Assembly: GCF_910592395.1 (NCBI RefSeq) | Contig: NC_088321.1 | Coordinates: 558,001-622,000 of the forward strand | Direction: 5' to 3' | DNA from: Lineus longissimus | Taxonomy: Eukaryota; Nemertea; Pilidiophora; Heteronemertea; Lineidae | Length of the DNA stretch: 64,000 nucleotides | Shown: positions 35,690-47,134 of the stretch, piece after piece | Layout of the letters: each line of letters begins with the position of its first letter | Numbering within the stretch: the stretch's first letter is position 1 | Position numbers and translations under genes: made by a program | The notes under the pieces: generated by a model | Databases searched by the model: none | What the model saw: only the letters and a program-made list of their open reading frames with translations | What the model was told of the DNA's origin: nothing

Positions 35690-37060
35690 GACTATAGGCA
35701 GGATCAGAGGGGCCAATTTGGCTTTCTTCAGGTGACTAATATACACAGTAAGGGCACTGGGTTATGTCAGATTCAGCACTAAATATATTCCTCATACAAG
35801 CGTGAATCATTTCGACGTACTGTGAGATGTGAGAGACCCTTATTGGCGGTTTTGTGTAACTATATCTTGCCTGCCAAGCTGCTGCCTATATTGTACCTTT
35901 AACACCCACAGCGCTGGTCTATATTGTCCCATTAAAAGCTGGTAACAGTTGTCTTTACCTTTACAGATCTTAACACCTTCAGCGCCGGTGTTTCACCCCC
36001 TAACGCCCCCTTTTTCAGACCCCAGAAAAATAAGTATAAGCAATGGCTGCATAAGGTCTTTTGCAGTAACTTCTCCTAGACAAGGTCTTCTTGAATCAAT
36101 AGAGTTAATGTAACTACACTCTTTACTATATTTTATTTTTTGGTTGAAAAATGACCAAAAATGACCCCCTTTTCCAACATCCCGACCCCCCTAAAAATTG
36201 CATGGCATAGTTCTTTCATGAAGTCATTCTGAACTACGCCATCGCCATCTTCAGGGCACGTTGGGAACTGAAAAGACCGTGTGTTCTTTTCAGTTCCTCC
36301 CTTGCCCTGAAGATGGCGATGGCATAGTTCTTTCATGAAGTCATTCTAAACTACGCCATCGCCATCTTCAGGACACGGTAGGAACTGAAAAGACAGTTTG
36401 GTCTTTTCAGTTTATATCTTGCCCTGAAGATGGCGATGGCGTAGTTCTTTCATGAAGTCCATGAGACTCCGATAACCAGCTTAAAGGGGGGGGGGGGCGT
36501 AGATCTACGTGGTTCGGCGCTGAAGGTGTTAAAGGGGGACTATAGGCAGGAGCAGAGGGGCTAATTTGGCCATCTTCAAGTGACAAGTATGCACAGTAGG
36601 CCTAAGGGTCCTTGGTCATGTTAGTCTTAGCAATAAATGTATCCCTGGTACTAGTGTGAATCACTTCGACGTACTGTGAGATGTGAGAGACTCCTATTGG
36701 CGGTTTTGTGTAAATTTATCTTGCCTGCCTAGCTGCTGCCTAAATTGTCCCTTGATCACCTTCAGCGCTGGTGTTTTACCCCCCCCCCCCCCCCCCCAAC
36801 ACCTCATCTTCAGACCCCAAGGAAAAAAGTATAAGAGATGACGGCATATGGTATTTTGCAGTAACTTCTCCAAGACAAGGTCTTCTTGAATCAATAGAGT
36901 TATGTTAGCTACACTCCTTTACTATATTTTTTTTTACCGGAGTCGGAAGAGGTTTACTTTGATTGATATCTAACGGTTTAGTCTTTTCAGTTTCTACCTC
37001 GCCCTGAAGATGGCAATGGCGTAGTTCTTTCATAAAATCCATGAGAGTCCGATAACCAGC
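35690..37060. repeat. Tandem duplication (about 845-bp spacing) with nested hairpins
   Basis: Sequence at 35690-35890 (gggggactataggcagga ... gcctgccaagctgctgcc) recurs at 36533-36745. Within and after each copy lie blocks of tagttctttcatgaagtc and ctgaagatggcgatgg in alternating orientation. Examples are 36200-36330 and 36330-36460, each able to fold through gaactgaaaagac/gtcttttcagttc. Homopolymer G (about 36486) and C (about 36780) tracts mark the copies. Confidence 0.8.
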
Positions 37061-37064
37061 TCAA

Positions 37065-38335
37065 TGAGGAGGATGTGGGCCACCTCGAAAATCAGCTCCT
37101 CTGGTGTCAAGATCGGCAGTTGGCTTCCACGTGGCACGCATGCGCCTGGCTTCGTCTGTCTTCAGTCCAGCCGCCATGTTGTCCGAACATGTCTTCACAT
37201 CTTGCTCCCACAAAAACCGAAAATAATCACGGTAAGAACATATTAAACTCTAAATTTCCACCGAAACTTTTAGTTTACAACACAAGTATCGCATTCAGTT
37301 GTTTCAAAAGTTTCAAAAGTCGACTGAGTGCACATATTTTGGGGTTGAACATTGGTCATTTTCGCGTGTTACGTGGCATGGTATCAGTCGAAAGAGAATT
37401 GCCGGAATTTTTTGGTCAAGGGAATTGTTGAAAGTCGGTGAGCTTCCACCTGAGGGTGAGTTTGTGGGTCATGTTGATTATCATCGTCAAATCCATGCCT
37501 TGGGTACCGTGCTTATTGAAAGTCTAAATCTGCTCTTGGGAAAAGTTTTTCACCCATCAATGAAGTTTGAGACAAATTCTTAGGTTGAGGTATTCGACAT
37601 GGATTACATAACCATAGACCAGCATTGAATAAAAGGCCTACGAGATCATATCCGGGCCATTTTCTTTTTATTGTGGTTTTCGGAGGCCTTCCAATGTTTT
37701 GTATACAATAACGCACTTCCATTTTTATATTTGTACAGAAGTTATACGGCGTGTGTTAGAGACGTGTTTGATTCAGCGCTGTCACGAATCCATGTTTTCC
37801 GGATGGAATTCGGTCATTCTGAAATCACTTCAATGTTGACAGATTGCACGGGCACCTGAATTATTTCTACTTCGAGTAGATTGTCCGAAATTAATAGAAA
37901 TAACCAAAATGGCCATTGCATTTTAATAACTTTTCTCCTGAGTACTTGGATTGTTCCAGCCTCTGTTGTTTAACAGTTCAGTACCAGCTTTGCTCACATT
38001 CGCTATTTAGATGTCTTTTTTGTAGGCAACGCGGCAAATACAGATGCCTTTAGACTTGATTTGTTCAGGTGTAGTACCGTCTTACCTATGCTGCCGTATT
38101 TTAATCTCTCGTTTTATTTTGTATATTTGCAGGTCCTTCATGTTCGAGTTGTACAAACCAACGCCATGATGAAAGCCTTGCGTTGACTACTACATGTCAA
38201 GACAAACGCCATGATGAAAGCCTTAATTGACACGAATGCCATTCGAATCCGACTTTATATTTCCTTTTTGTCTGTAACCTTCTTCTTTCTTCTGTATGTT
38301 TTCAAAGTGAAATAATAAACGTTATAATTTATATT
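37065..38335 (+). other. Candidate spliced transcript, probably non-coding
   Basis: The region 37065-37231 is CpG-richer than its surroundings, contains a YY1-like ccgccatgtt at about 37170, and ends in a good donor (CACG|GTAAGA at 37232). A good acceptor (ttgtatatttgcag) precedes 38133, and AATAAA follows at about 38313. No long open frame joins these. On the minus strand the same block gives an ATG in aacATGgcggc context with a short frame. This is a pattern-based guess. Confidence 0.2.
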
Positions 38336-38599
38336 ATATCTTCCTTCTTTCCCCCCAGGTTACGAGGTCAGTTAGCGCACTAACAAATATCAAAAAATCT
38401 TTTTTGATTTTCTTCTTATTTGTCTTTGGATATGTCTCTCAATAATCTCTAAACATCCTTTCCAAACAGTAATGAATCAATAAACCAATGATTCAATCTG
38501 TTTTCTTCTTGGATTTTATGATTGTCTCCTGAACAAAGTTCTCCTGAATCTTCTCTCCTGTGTTTTTACTTCAAAATTGTACTAAGTCCACAGCAGGCT

Positions 38600-38815
38600 A
38601 AAAAATAATCGAGCGTGACTCCGCTCCGTAACTTTTCCATGGTTTTTTTTTGAAAAATACGCTAAGTACAAAATCGCTGAGTCATCCTTTTTTCCTTTAA
38701 AAATTCTTGAAAAATACGCTAAGTCCACAAAACTCGAAAAATAAATTGTGCGTGACCTCCCCTCGTAACTTTTTTCCTCTGCAAAGTTACGGAGCGAGGT
38801 CACGCTCGAGTTTTT
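38600..38815. mobile_element. Inverted-repeat element, about 200 bp
   Basis: cgagcgtgactccgctccgt at 38610 is the near-complement of acggagcgaggtcacgctcg ending at 38808. A third, direct-complement copy gtgacctcccctcgtaac lies at about 38750, and gaaaaatacgctaagt is repeated at about 38652 and 38710. It looks like a MITE or nested MITE pair. Confidence 0.55.
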
Positions 38816-39492
38816 TTTTGACGTTTTTGGAGATAGCCTATATTCTGAGGGTCCCCTTTTTTTGGGCAAAATCCGTTGATCCAGGAGTGTATAAGGCTTG
38901 TAATCCTTTGCAAAGTTCAATTGTTATTGTTATTGAGTTGAATTGTTATCTTATTGTTCAACTATCAATACATTATTAGTCTTCAAGGCTAATATTATGT
39001 GCCAATTGAAGTTTAGTGAGCGATGTTGTCAGAGTTCTTTGATCAGTTTACTGAACAACTTGTGTAATACCAAGTGAATAGTGTAAAGTATTTATGTGTT
39101 GCGCAGAAGAATGCAAGTTTGATGTGTACAATTACTGGTGAAAACGTCAAAGGAGGAACTTTGAAATGATCTGTTCGTCTCGGAATAGGCAAGCCTATTT
39201 GAACAGTTTCAAATTCACTTTTTGACATTTTACCAGCAATTGAACAGATATAGCATCAAACATGAATAATTCTGCCACACATGAATAGTTCACGCTAAAC
39301 AAATTGGTGAAAAACAAGTTGTTCGGCAAATTAACCAACGATATCTGGTAACTTTGCTCACAAACTCAATGCTGCACATAATACAAGCTTTGAAGGAAAA
39401 TGTATTAATGGCTGAGCATAAAGATAAACATTCAACACAACAACAACAATTGAAATTTGCATTGGACAACATGCCAAATACACTCCTGGATC

Positions 39493-39706
39493 CACTCTTA
39501 GAATTAAAGGTTTTTTAAGGCAGCACGTATAACAAACCCCTTCCGGTTTTCTATCAGACAGAAAAGCACCAAGAAGGATTTTAGATCATTTTAAGCCAAG
39601 GAACCTTATCCCCTTTCCTGAGAACCTTGGAAATCTCTAAGGTTTTCTGGAGAATAGAAAGATTCGTGCCCATAGAAAATCATGAAAACCTTTATTTCTA
39701 AGAGTG
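39493..39706. mobile_element. MITE with cactcttag termini, 214 bp
   Basis: Left end cactcttagaattaaaggtt and right end aacctttatttctaagagtg are inverted repeats of about 22 bp with one mismatch. CACT ends suggest a CACTA/EnSpm-like origin, but no convincing target-site duplication was seen. Confidence 0.7.
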
Positions 39707-41160
39707 TAGATAGTTCTTCAGCTCAGAATAAGTTACTAGTTACCGGTAATCTGCATGTTCGGAAGACTGTCAATAACTGCATTAAAGATTCATGGAATAA
39801 AGTTTGCTGTTTGCAAACCGTGCTGAGGCTAAAGATTAATAAATTGTTTGAAACAAAACTGCAGATATAACTAGTAAACTCTGAACTGACAACTATTTTC
39901 CATGTTTCAAATAAAAGGATTAAGTTGAAGTCGAAGGAACCAAAAACACATCAATTTTAAACAAAAGTTTTATTTAAATAACTACTAACCATTTCACAGT
40001 ACACGCAAAGAAGGCGAAATACTGTAAAATCACAAATATAAGACCATTTTCCTGAATTTAAACACAACCCAAATCCACGTAGCAAATAGAAAGTGATAAG
40101 ACAGCTTCAGTGCTTGTGAAGTCTTACAGTTTACGCTACTGCTGCGGAGGTCAAAGGATATCCCGCAGCCGCAATCATTCCTTCGTTAAAGTTCATTAGA
40201 TGGTCTTATATGCGTGAGATTAAAGTATTTTTACACAGTCTGAATCAAGTACCGGTAATTAAGGCCTAAATCTTAATCTGTTGTACAGAGTATTGCTGTC
40301 AGTTAATTGTTTCTTTAGAATATCTTGAACAGTCTGGAAGGGGATGGATTTCCATACATTTCATTTGATTTGGATCTAAGGTCTGGATTGGTAGTATGGT
40401 TTTTAGAAAAGGGGATTGATAATGATATCTTAATGCCCTGATAATTCCTTTCAAACATTTCGAATGTTGATGTTGCTTTAATGACATAGATTAATTTACC
40501 CCAACGATTGAAATGTGTCTGTAATTACACATACAATTCTTGGGTGTACCAAATAGTTATTTCAGAACTCGACATCAAAATCTGAATGCTCCCGACACTG
40601 AGCAGGTTATTGCTTATACTTTTTAAAAGAAATGATAAATTATGGATCCCTCTTTATCGAAAGTGTCGAATTCTTCTTGCCGCTTGCTCATTGGAAATGA
40701 ACCAATAAGCTTTTTGGGACTAAGAGGTCAATTCTTGTTTATGTAATTCAGAATGGGTGAATACGTGTTACTTTTAGTTTATAGGGATTTTGTTTTCTCA
40801 ATTGATATTCTTAAGAAACAACTTCGTACTGCAGCAGTTTAATGATGTTGTTGATAAACTAATTTCTACTTTCGATCACAACGGAATATCTGACATCTTA
40901 ACATAAATACACATATACAGGGTGTCACAAATGTTTTCCATTTCTGATTGAATGTTTTCCCCAAATTGAAAGTGGGGCTGAATGAGGGTTTTCGAGGACA
41001 CCAGACTTGAGGAGCCTCTGTGGTCCATGATGGAAGATGTAGTTCGAGACTATGATAATGTTTTTATAGACAAAAAATACTTTTTGAAATCACCGTCGCA
41101 AGTCAACCTACAACTGCCACAGCTTTAATTGGAACTTGCACGTGATATGTTCATCAAGTA
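39707..41160. other. Intergenic AT-rich sequence
   Basis: No gene supported. A single MITE-like end tacagggtgtcacaaatg is at 40916 without an obvious partner, and a 48-codon open frame follows it at about 40979-41125. Both are noted without function. Confidence 0.35.
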
Positions 41161-41356
41161 TACAGGGTGTTAATTAAAACATTTTGAATTCCAGTTGTGT
41201 AAGAAGTACATGAACTGGATAGATTAAACTTCAGTTAGTATGCAACAAATTCTGAGAGATTCTATTTGTTGATGATATAAATCAAATTGGCCAAGTTATT
41301 TAGAACAACGGCTATTAGCCCTCAAGACTGTAACTTGTTTTGATTAACACCCTGTA
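41161..41356. mobile_element. Tc1/mariner-like MITE with cagggtgt termini
   Basis: Left cagggtgttaattaaaac and right gttttgattaacaccctg are inverted repeats of about 18 bp with one mismatch, each flanked by TA as in a TA target duplication. 196 bp including the flanks, no coding capacity. Confidence 0.75.
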
Positions 41357-41659
41357 CTTGTATTGATATATCACAAGCTTGTGATACCAAACTCCCAGCA
41401 AACACAGTAACGCAGAAAAATTATTGGACACATCCGCCAGCAACAGTAGGCCCGATTGTCTCATTCAATGGAATATACAGATTAAGGGGCCACAATGGCC
41501 CCATCAAAGGGTCTGTGGCAGTGACGTGAAATCCACATAATTTGGACAAAGAGTCCCGGAACTTGTATACTCAATTGAAAGATCATGACATAACTCAATG
41601 ATGAAGGTCTGAGCACATGTTTTCAGTGACTCTCACATTGCCGACCCTTTCCAGTGGGT

Positions 41660-41738
41660 GGTTTGATGGAGTAGTGGTAAGAGCGTTGGACTCTAATGCA
41701 AGAGATCAATGGTTCGAATCCAGACTGAACCTTTTTTT
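41660..41738 (+). mobile_element. tRNA-like sequence (Arg-UCU-like) with T-run
   Basis: 72 bases start ggtttgatgg and end ctgaacc, so most of the acceptor stem pairs. agtagtggtaagagcg fits an A box and ggttcgaatcc is a perfect B box. ttggactctaatgcaa resembles the tRNA-Arg(UCU) anticodon arm with a one-base deletion, and the T stem pairs poorly. A T7 pol III terminator follows. More likely a SINE or pseudogene than a working tRNA. Confidence 0.45.
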
Positions 41739-43375
41739 AACTTTTTTTTCGCAAAAGTATTTTTTGCCCGTTTTTAAACAGGACACTTTCGTGAAATGAT
41801 ATATAAATGTGGCCTGCTTGAGCCAAGCAAGTTTGCTGGGATGGACAGTTCTTTTAAACTTGATATTTCTTCCACAAGAGTCTGTAAAAAACGGCGTATG
41901 ATTGGCTGATTGAGCTGAGACCATGTTCAAATAGTCTGCATTGTTTTTACAATCGTATTATGAAGGCATTGCATCTCTAACTGAACACTCATTGGACAAT
42001 AGGGTAGGACTAATTCCCCAAGTGACTAAATGTACTTTCACCTTGATGAAGATACACCTGTGATGGAACAATTGTTTCACCAATGGCCAACACTGTAGCC
42101 CTGTGCATGAACCTGATCACATGTAGCTTAAAAGATTGCCCCATAAATAACCAATAAAACTCTTCTCAATTTCTTACAATTTCCACCTGATACGTAGAGT
42201 ATTCTGGTAATAAAGCAAAGACCCAAAGATTATTACATTTCTACTGACAAAGTTCTTTCTTATTTCTGGTTTTCCGATTCACTCAAACGGAATTTCCCAA
42301 GTTCAGGTACCATGTCAGGTTCATGCATTGGGCAACAGGGCAAAAAGAGAGGTTTCGCAATCTTACGTTTCCCGTACGTTTACGTATTCAAAACGTCTGT
42401 GACGCACGTGCATGTTCTTGCGATTTCTCAAAAAAGAAGGGGCTAACATGCCATGCCTTTGACTTACACCACAAAACTGTTCTTTCAGATTGTAATTTTC
42501 AAAACGTGAACTGAAACGTAAATCACAGCAATGCGAAACCTCTCTAGTATCTAGTTACACTTGTCCTGTTCTTGTCAATTTAGTACTAAGTGTCAAATAA
42601 AGCTAATATAACTCAATTTGAACTAATTTCAGCTGAAACTTTGACAAGTGTAACTATTGTTTGACATTCAGTTTTACAAAGTATTGGTCTTGCCTTAAAC
42701 TTTCCACATGTTGTTTGGCGAGAACATTTTCCATAATCGTTCCCTCCTTTGCCGATACGTCGTCCTCTCATATAGATCACGTGACTTGATGACGTCATTT
42801 GCACGTGGTCTGCACGTAATATCACCTGGAAAACAAAATTAAGGAAGTTTGAGAATTTTGCAAACTTATTAACAACAAAACAAAGGAACTTGTCAGGGTT
42901 GGAGGATTTGGTCGCGAACAAGCTAAATAAGACTCTGATACGATCGAGGCTGAGTTGGGCACAGCCGCCCTTGGGACCAGGATTGGAAAGACCTAAATAG
43001 CTAAGGTGTGGCCAAAGGCAGATCAAAGTGGGGAGCAGTTGAGATGGCTCCCACAAAAAGATGGTCAAAGTCCCTTATTCCAATGGACAGACATTACAAT
43101 GAGGGTAATGGAAAATGCATTAGAGAAGCCAAGTTTAATGCCTTACATTGGCTTGTCATAGCCAGGCAAGTCTTCAGATGAATACTTCCTCTAATTTACT
43201 GCTGGCTTTATCTAAAGAGGGTCATTTTTCATCAGTAACAGTCAGAGGAGTAAAAAGAAGGTATCATGTGTGGAGAAGGAGAAGGCTTTCAAATGAGGAT
43301 GTTTCCGGCTGCGTCATCAGAAGCCGCTTTTTCATCAGCGCACTCATTGGGAAGAGGGTCATTAAAATCGCAAGG
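41739..43375. other. Intergenic region, no supported gene
   Basis: The 151-codon minus-strand frame at 42613-43068 has no domain I recognise. A segment at about 42822-42895 (cacctggaaaacaaaatta ... gagaattttgca) is repeated at about 43799-43875, so the surroundings are repetitive. Confidence 0.35.
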
Positions 43376-43384
43376 TGGTGAGAT

Positions 43385-43690
43385 CACCAAAGACGACAAC
43401 ACACGGATTTGACCATAACAATCAACATAACTCACAAGCTCGCACCAAGGCGGAAGCTCTACGAAATGTGCAACACCACGCGTGATCGAACTCTGCCATC
43501 TGCCTGTACACGAGTTCCTTTGTTGATGTGCCCTGGTGTCCAGGGCATCCACAGCAATGATTCCATACCAAGCGCTGTACATTTCATAGAGCTGCCACCT
43601 GAGGGCGAGCTTGAGGGTAATGTTGATTGTGATAAGGTCACATCCATTTGTATTCTTCCACCAGTCATTGTGGTGGGCATGTTTCTGCCG
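43385..43690. mobile_element. Repeat E: element with about 75-bp inverted ends
   Basis: Left end includes caatcaacataactcacaag, then ctcgcaccaaggcggaagct. Right end includes gagctgccacctgagggcg, then aatgttgattgtg. The two ends read outward as the same peptide-like motif (HF.ELPP..EL..VDC). About 100 bp lies between. A second copy is at 46.5 kb. Confidence 0.6.
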
Positions 43691-44595
43691 ATATCAAAGC
43701 CAGTTTAGAGTTGCGCCAGTCAACTTACCGTGTGTAGTATTGTATCCGCTGTATCATCTGATTCCCTGTGGAGTCCAGCCGCTTCGTGTGTATGACATCC
43801 CACCTGGAAAATAAAGATAAAACCATTTTGAGAATTTTGCAAGTTGACATCACAATGAAACACAGACACTGTCAGTGTTTCCGACAGTGTCGCATGAAGC
43901 TGGCAACCTGGCGATTTCTATCCCATGATAGGTCACTATGTTTTGATTAATCATCAAATATCTACACTTGCTATGAATTCGGCTAAGTGCCATCACGACC
44001 TTCAGGGCAGCAATGTCTGCCTTGCAATTGAATTAATCCTTTGATGGGGTTTCTATCCTCGCACCAATTTTCTAACGTTTGCAGGCAATACGATGTGCGA
44101 AGCCGCCAATGCAAATTGCTTTATATTTGCAACTTTAAATGTTTACTCACCGTGCAATTATGGAATTGTGGCCTTGTATTGAACATTGTTGGTCAGACTG
44201 CTGATTTATGGTCCATCACCTAGCTAGGATTGAGATCACCGAGGGATTTCTGGACAGAACCTTTCAACTCCTAGCATCATGGACCACCGGCTGTCATCTC
44301 TTACCACCATGGACACCTCGACCGTCATCTCATATCATAGATCAAGGAAAGTTATGTGGCCAAAGCTAAAATGATAAAAATCGAAAAAGGTTTCAAAATA
44401 TGAGAAGACCAATCTTTGTTCTCAATATTCTTCGTTATCAGCGACCAAGACCTCCCAAAACCAACTCATCCTGCAACAGAACAGAGATTTTATTCGTATC
44501 ACGGGAGGGTCAGGGTAGATCCGATGGCTAATATATTTCTTCCATCCTTCTTAACATTCCGACCTTGCAACCACACCAAGTTGGGAGCTACAACA

Positions 44596-46205
44596 TGAAG
44601 CCACTATGGATATTCCAGCTGGCAGAGGGAAAATTACAAGTAATTTCAAATTGATTGAATCTCCACAAAATTTTGTGTGCACTTTTCTGACAGTAACACA
44701 AATATATCCTGCAAATTTCAACTCAAAATCCCAAGTCATTCATGATATTTTGATGTATTTGCAAACCTGAAGACCCTGGAGTCACTATGGATATTCCAGC
44801 TGGCAGAGGGAAAATTACAAGTAATTTCAAATTGATTGAATCTCCACAAAATTTTGTGTGCACTTTCCTGACAGTAACACAAATATATCCTGCAAATTTC
44901 AACTCAAAATCCCAAGTCGTTCATGATATTTTGATGTATTTCCAAACCTGAAGACCCCAGAGTCACTATGGATATTCCAGCTGGCAGAGGGAAAATTACA
45001 AATAATTTCAAACTGATTGAATCTCAACAAAATTATGTGTGCAACTTCCTGACAGTAACACAAATATATCCTGCAAATTTCAACTCAAAATCCCAAGTCG
45101 TTCATGATATTTTGATGTATTTCCAAACCTGAAGACTCCAGGGTCACTATGGATATTCCAGCTGGCAGAGGGAAAATTACAAGTAATTTCAAAATGATTG
45201 AAACTCAACTAAATTTTGTGTACAACTTGCGAAATTTGCAGGATATATTTGTGTTACTGACAGGAAGTTGTACACAAAATTTTGTTGATATTCAATCAAT
45301 TTGAAATTACTTGTAATTTTCCCTCTGCCAGCTGGAATATCCATAGTGACTCTAGGGTCTTCAGGTTTTCAAATACATCAAAATATCATGAACGACTTAT
45401 GATTTTGAGCTGAAATTTGCAAGATATATTTGTGTTAATGTGGCTTTAGGGTCATTTTTTAAATACTTCAAAATATTATGAACAACTTGAAATTCTGAGC
45501 TGGAATTTGCAAGATATATTTGTGTTACTGTCAGAAAGCTGTACACAAAATTTTGTTGAGATTCAATCAGTTTGAAATTATTTGTAATTTTCCCTCTGCC
45601 AGCTGGAATATCCATAGTTACTTTAGGGTCATCAGGTTTGGAAATACATCAAAATATCATGAATGACTTGGGATTTTGAGTTGAAATTTGCAGGATATAT
45701 TTGTGTTACTGTCAGAAAGTTGTACACAAAATTTTGTTGAGATTTAATCAATATGAAATTACTTGTAATTTTCCCTCTGCCAGCTGGAATATCCATAGTG
45801 ACTCCAGGGTCTTCAGGTTTGCAAATACATCAAAACATCATGAACAACTTGGGATTTTGAGGTGAAATTTGCAGGATATATTTGTGTTACTGTCAGAAAG
45901 TTGTACACAAAATTTTGTTGAGATTTAATCAATATGAAATTACTTGTAATTTTCCCTCTGCCAGCTGGAATATCCATAGTGACTCCAGGGTCTTCAGGTT
46001 TGCAAATACATCAAAACATCATGAACAACTTGGGATTTTGAGGTGAAATTTGCAGGATATATTTGTGTTACTGCAAGAAAGTTGTACACAAAATTTTGTT
46101 GAGATTCATTCAATTTGAAATTACTTGTAATTCTCCCTCTGCCAGCTGGAATATCCATAGTTGCTTCAGAGTCATTTTTAAATGCTTCAAAATATCATGA
46201 ACAAA
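44596..46205. repeat. 181-bp satellite, second inverted array
   Basis: Same unit as at 13.0-14.5 kb. The forward block is about 44596-45232 (agtcactatggatattcc) and the reversed block about 45233-46205 (ggaatatccatagtgac). The variant segment ggctttagggtcattttt is present here too (about 45432), so the two arrays share sub-variants as well as the basic unit. Confidence 0.93.
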
Positions 46206-46209
46206 TTGA

Positions 46210-46510
46210 AAGTAAGTATGGTAGATAACCAGCTGGCATATTCAAACCAACATAACTGATTTAAACCAACTTTAGCATATAACCCACTGGTCGAGTCAAA
46301 ATGACTGGAGCGCGACAAACAGTGGCACTGTTGGAAGCAGAGTAAGGGTAGTAGATAACCAGCAGAGTAAAACTAACAGAACTGGTAGAGTCTGACCAAC
46401 TTTAGCACATAACCAGCTGGTATAGCGTCAAATAACTTGAGTCAGATTCAGAAGCGTTATAGGTGCGCCAGATAACAAGCTGTCAGAGTCAAACCAACAT
46501 ATCACCAGAA
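46210..46510. repeat. Degenerate tandem repeat with ataaccagctgg core
   Basis: gataaccagctggcatattc, cataacccactgg, gataaccagcagagt, cataaccagctggt and gataacaagctgtcagagtc recur at irregular spacing of roughly 60-90 bp. Another copy is at about 46735-46775, just after the next element. Confidence 0.6.
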
Positions 46511-46524
46511 TACATGAATCAACA

Positions 46525-46740
46525 ATTACCCACAAGCTCGCCCTCAGGTGGAAGCTTAATGAAATGTACAATACTTGTTATGGACTAATGGCCCCCCATG
46601 TCCTGTTCGCGAGGCCACATCAACAATGGATCTCGTTTACAGGCCGATGACATAATTCTATCATACCAACCACTGTTCTTTTCCATTCACCTTCCACCTG
46701 GGTGCGAGCTTGTGGGTTATGTTGATTGTTCTGGTAAATA
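46525..46740. mobile_element. Repeat E, second copy
   Basis: Left end acaagctcgccctcaggtgg and right end ccacctgggtgcgagcttgt are inverted repeats. The about 110-bp core shares little with the 43.4-kb copy beyond cataccaac at its right edge. Confidence 0.55.
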
Positions 46741-46998
46741 ACCAGCTGGCAGAGTCAAACCAACATTACTGATGATCTTGATGGTTTGGAGACCAATGTA
46801 AAAGGAATGGACGTCCTAGGAATGCAGGACCCCATACAATAGCTGTGTATTGTCAACGAATGTGGTTAATTGTTTGGTTCGGGTTAGCTACATAGTCGTC
46901 AACAAAGGAACTCGGCGACTCTAATCACTTTCACAAAAGGACCGGACTTAGGTTCCGGAGGGACTTGCATTTCTTTTACACCGGGTTAACGTGGATAA

Positions 46999-47134
46999 AT
47001 TAGGGAGTTTTCGCAAATATCCCGAAACGACCACGCGAACGCCTATCCCATTGTTCGACATCGAAATCGGGAGATCGAACAATTGGGATAGGCGTTCGTG
47101 TGCGCGTTTTGGGGATTTTCGAAAACTCCCTAAT
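46999..47134. mobile_element. Hairpin MITE, 136 bp
   Basis: The two halves are near-complementary over about 60 bp each. Left starts attagggagttttcg, right ends cgaaaactccctaat, and gcgaacgcctatccca pairs with tgggataggcgttcg. This is a foldback element with almost no loop. Confidence 0.85.

Noticed and set aside
40979-41125. 48-codon open frame (MRVFEDTRLEEPLW...) after a MITE-like end
   Set aside because: Protein-like composition but too short, with no splice context or second copy in the window.
42613-43068. 151-codon minus-strand frame
   Set aside because: No domain, no consistent exon boundaries, and part of it overlaps a segment repeated at 43.8 kb.
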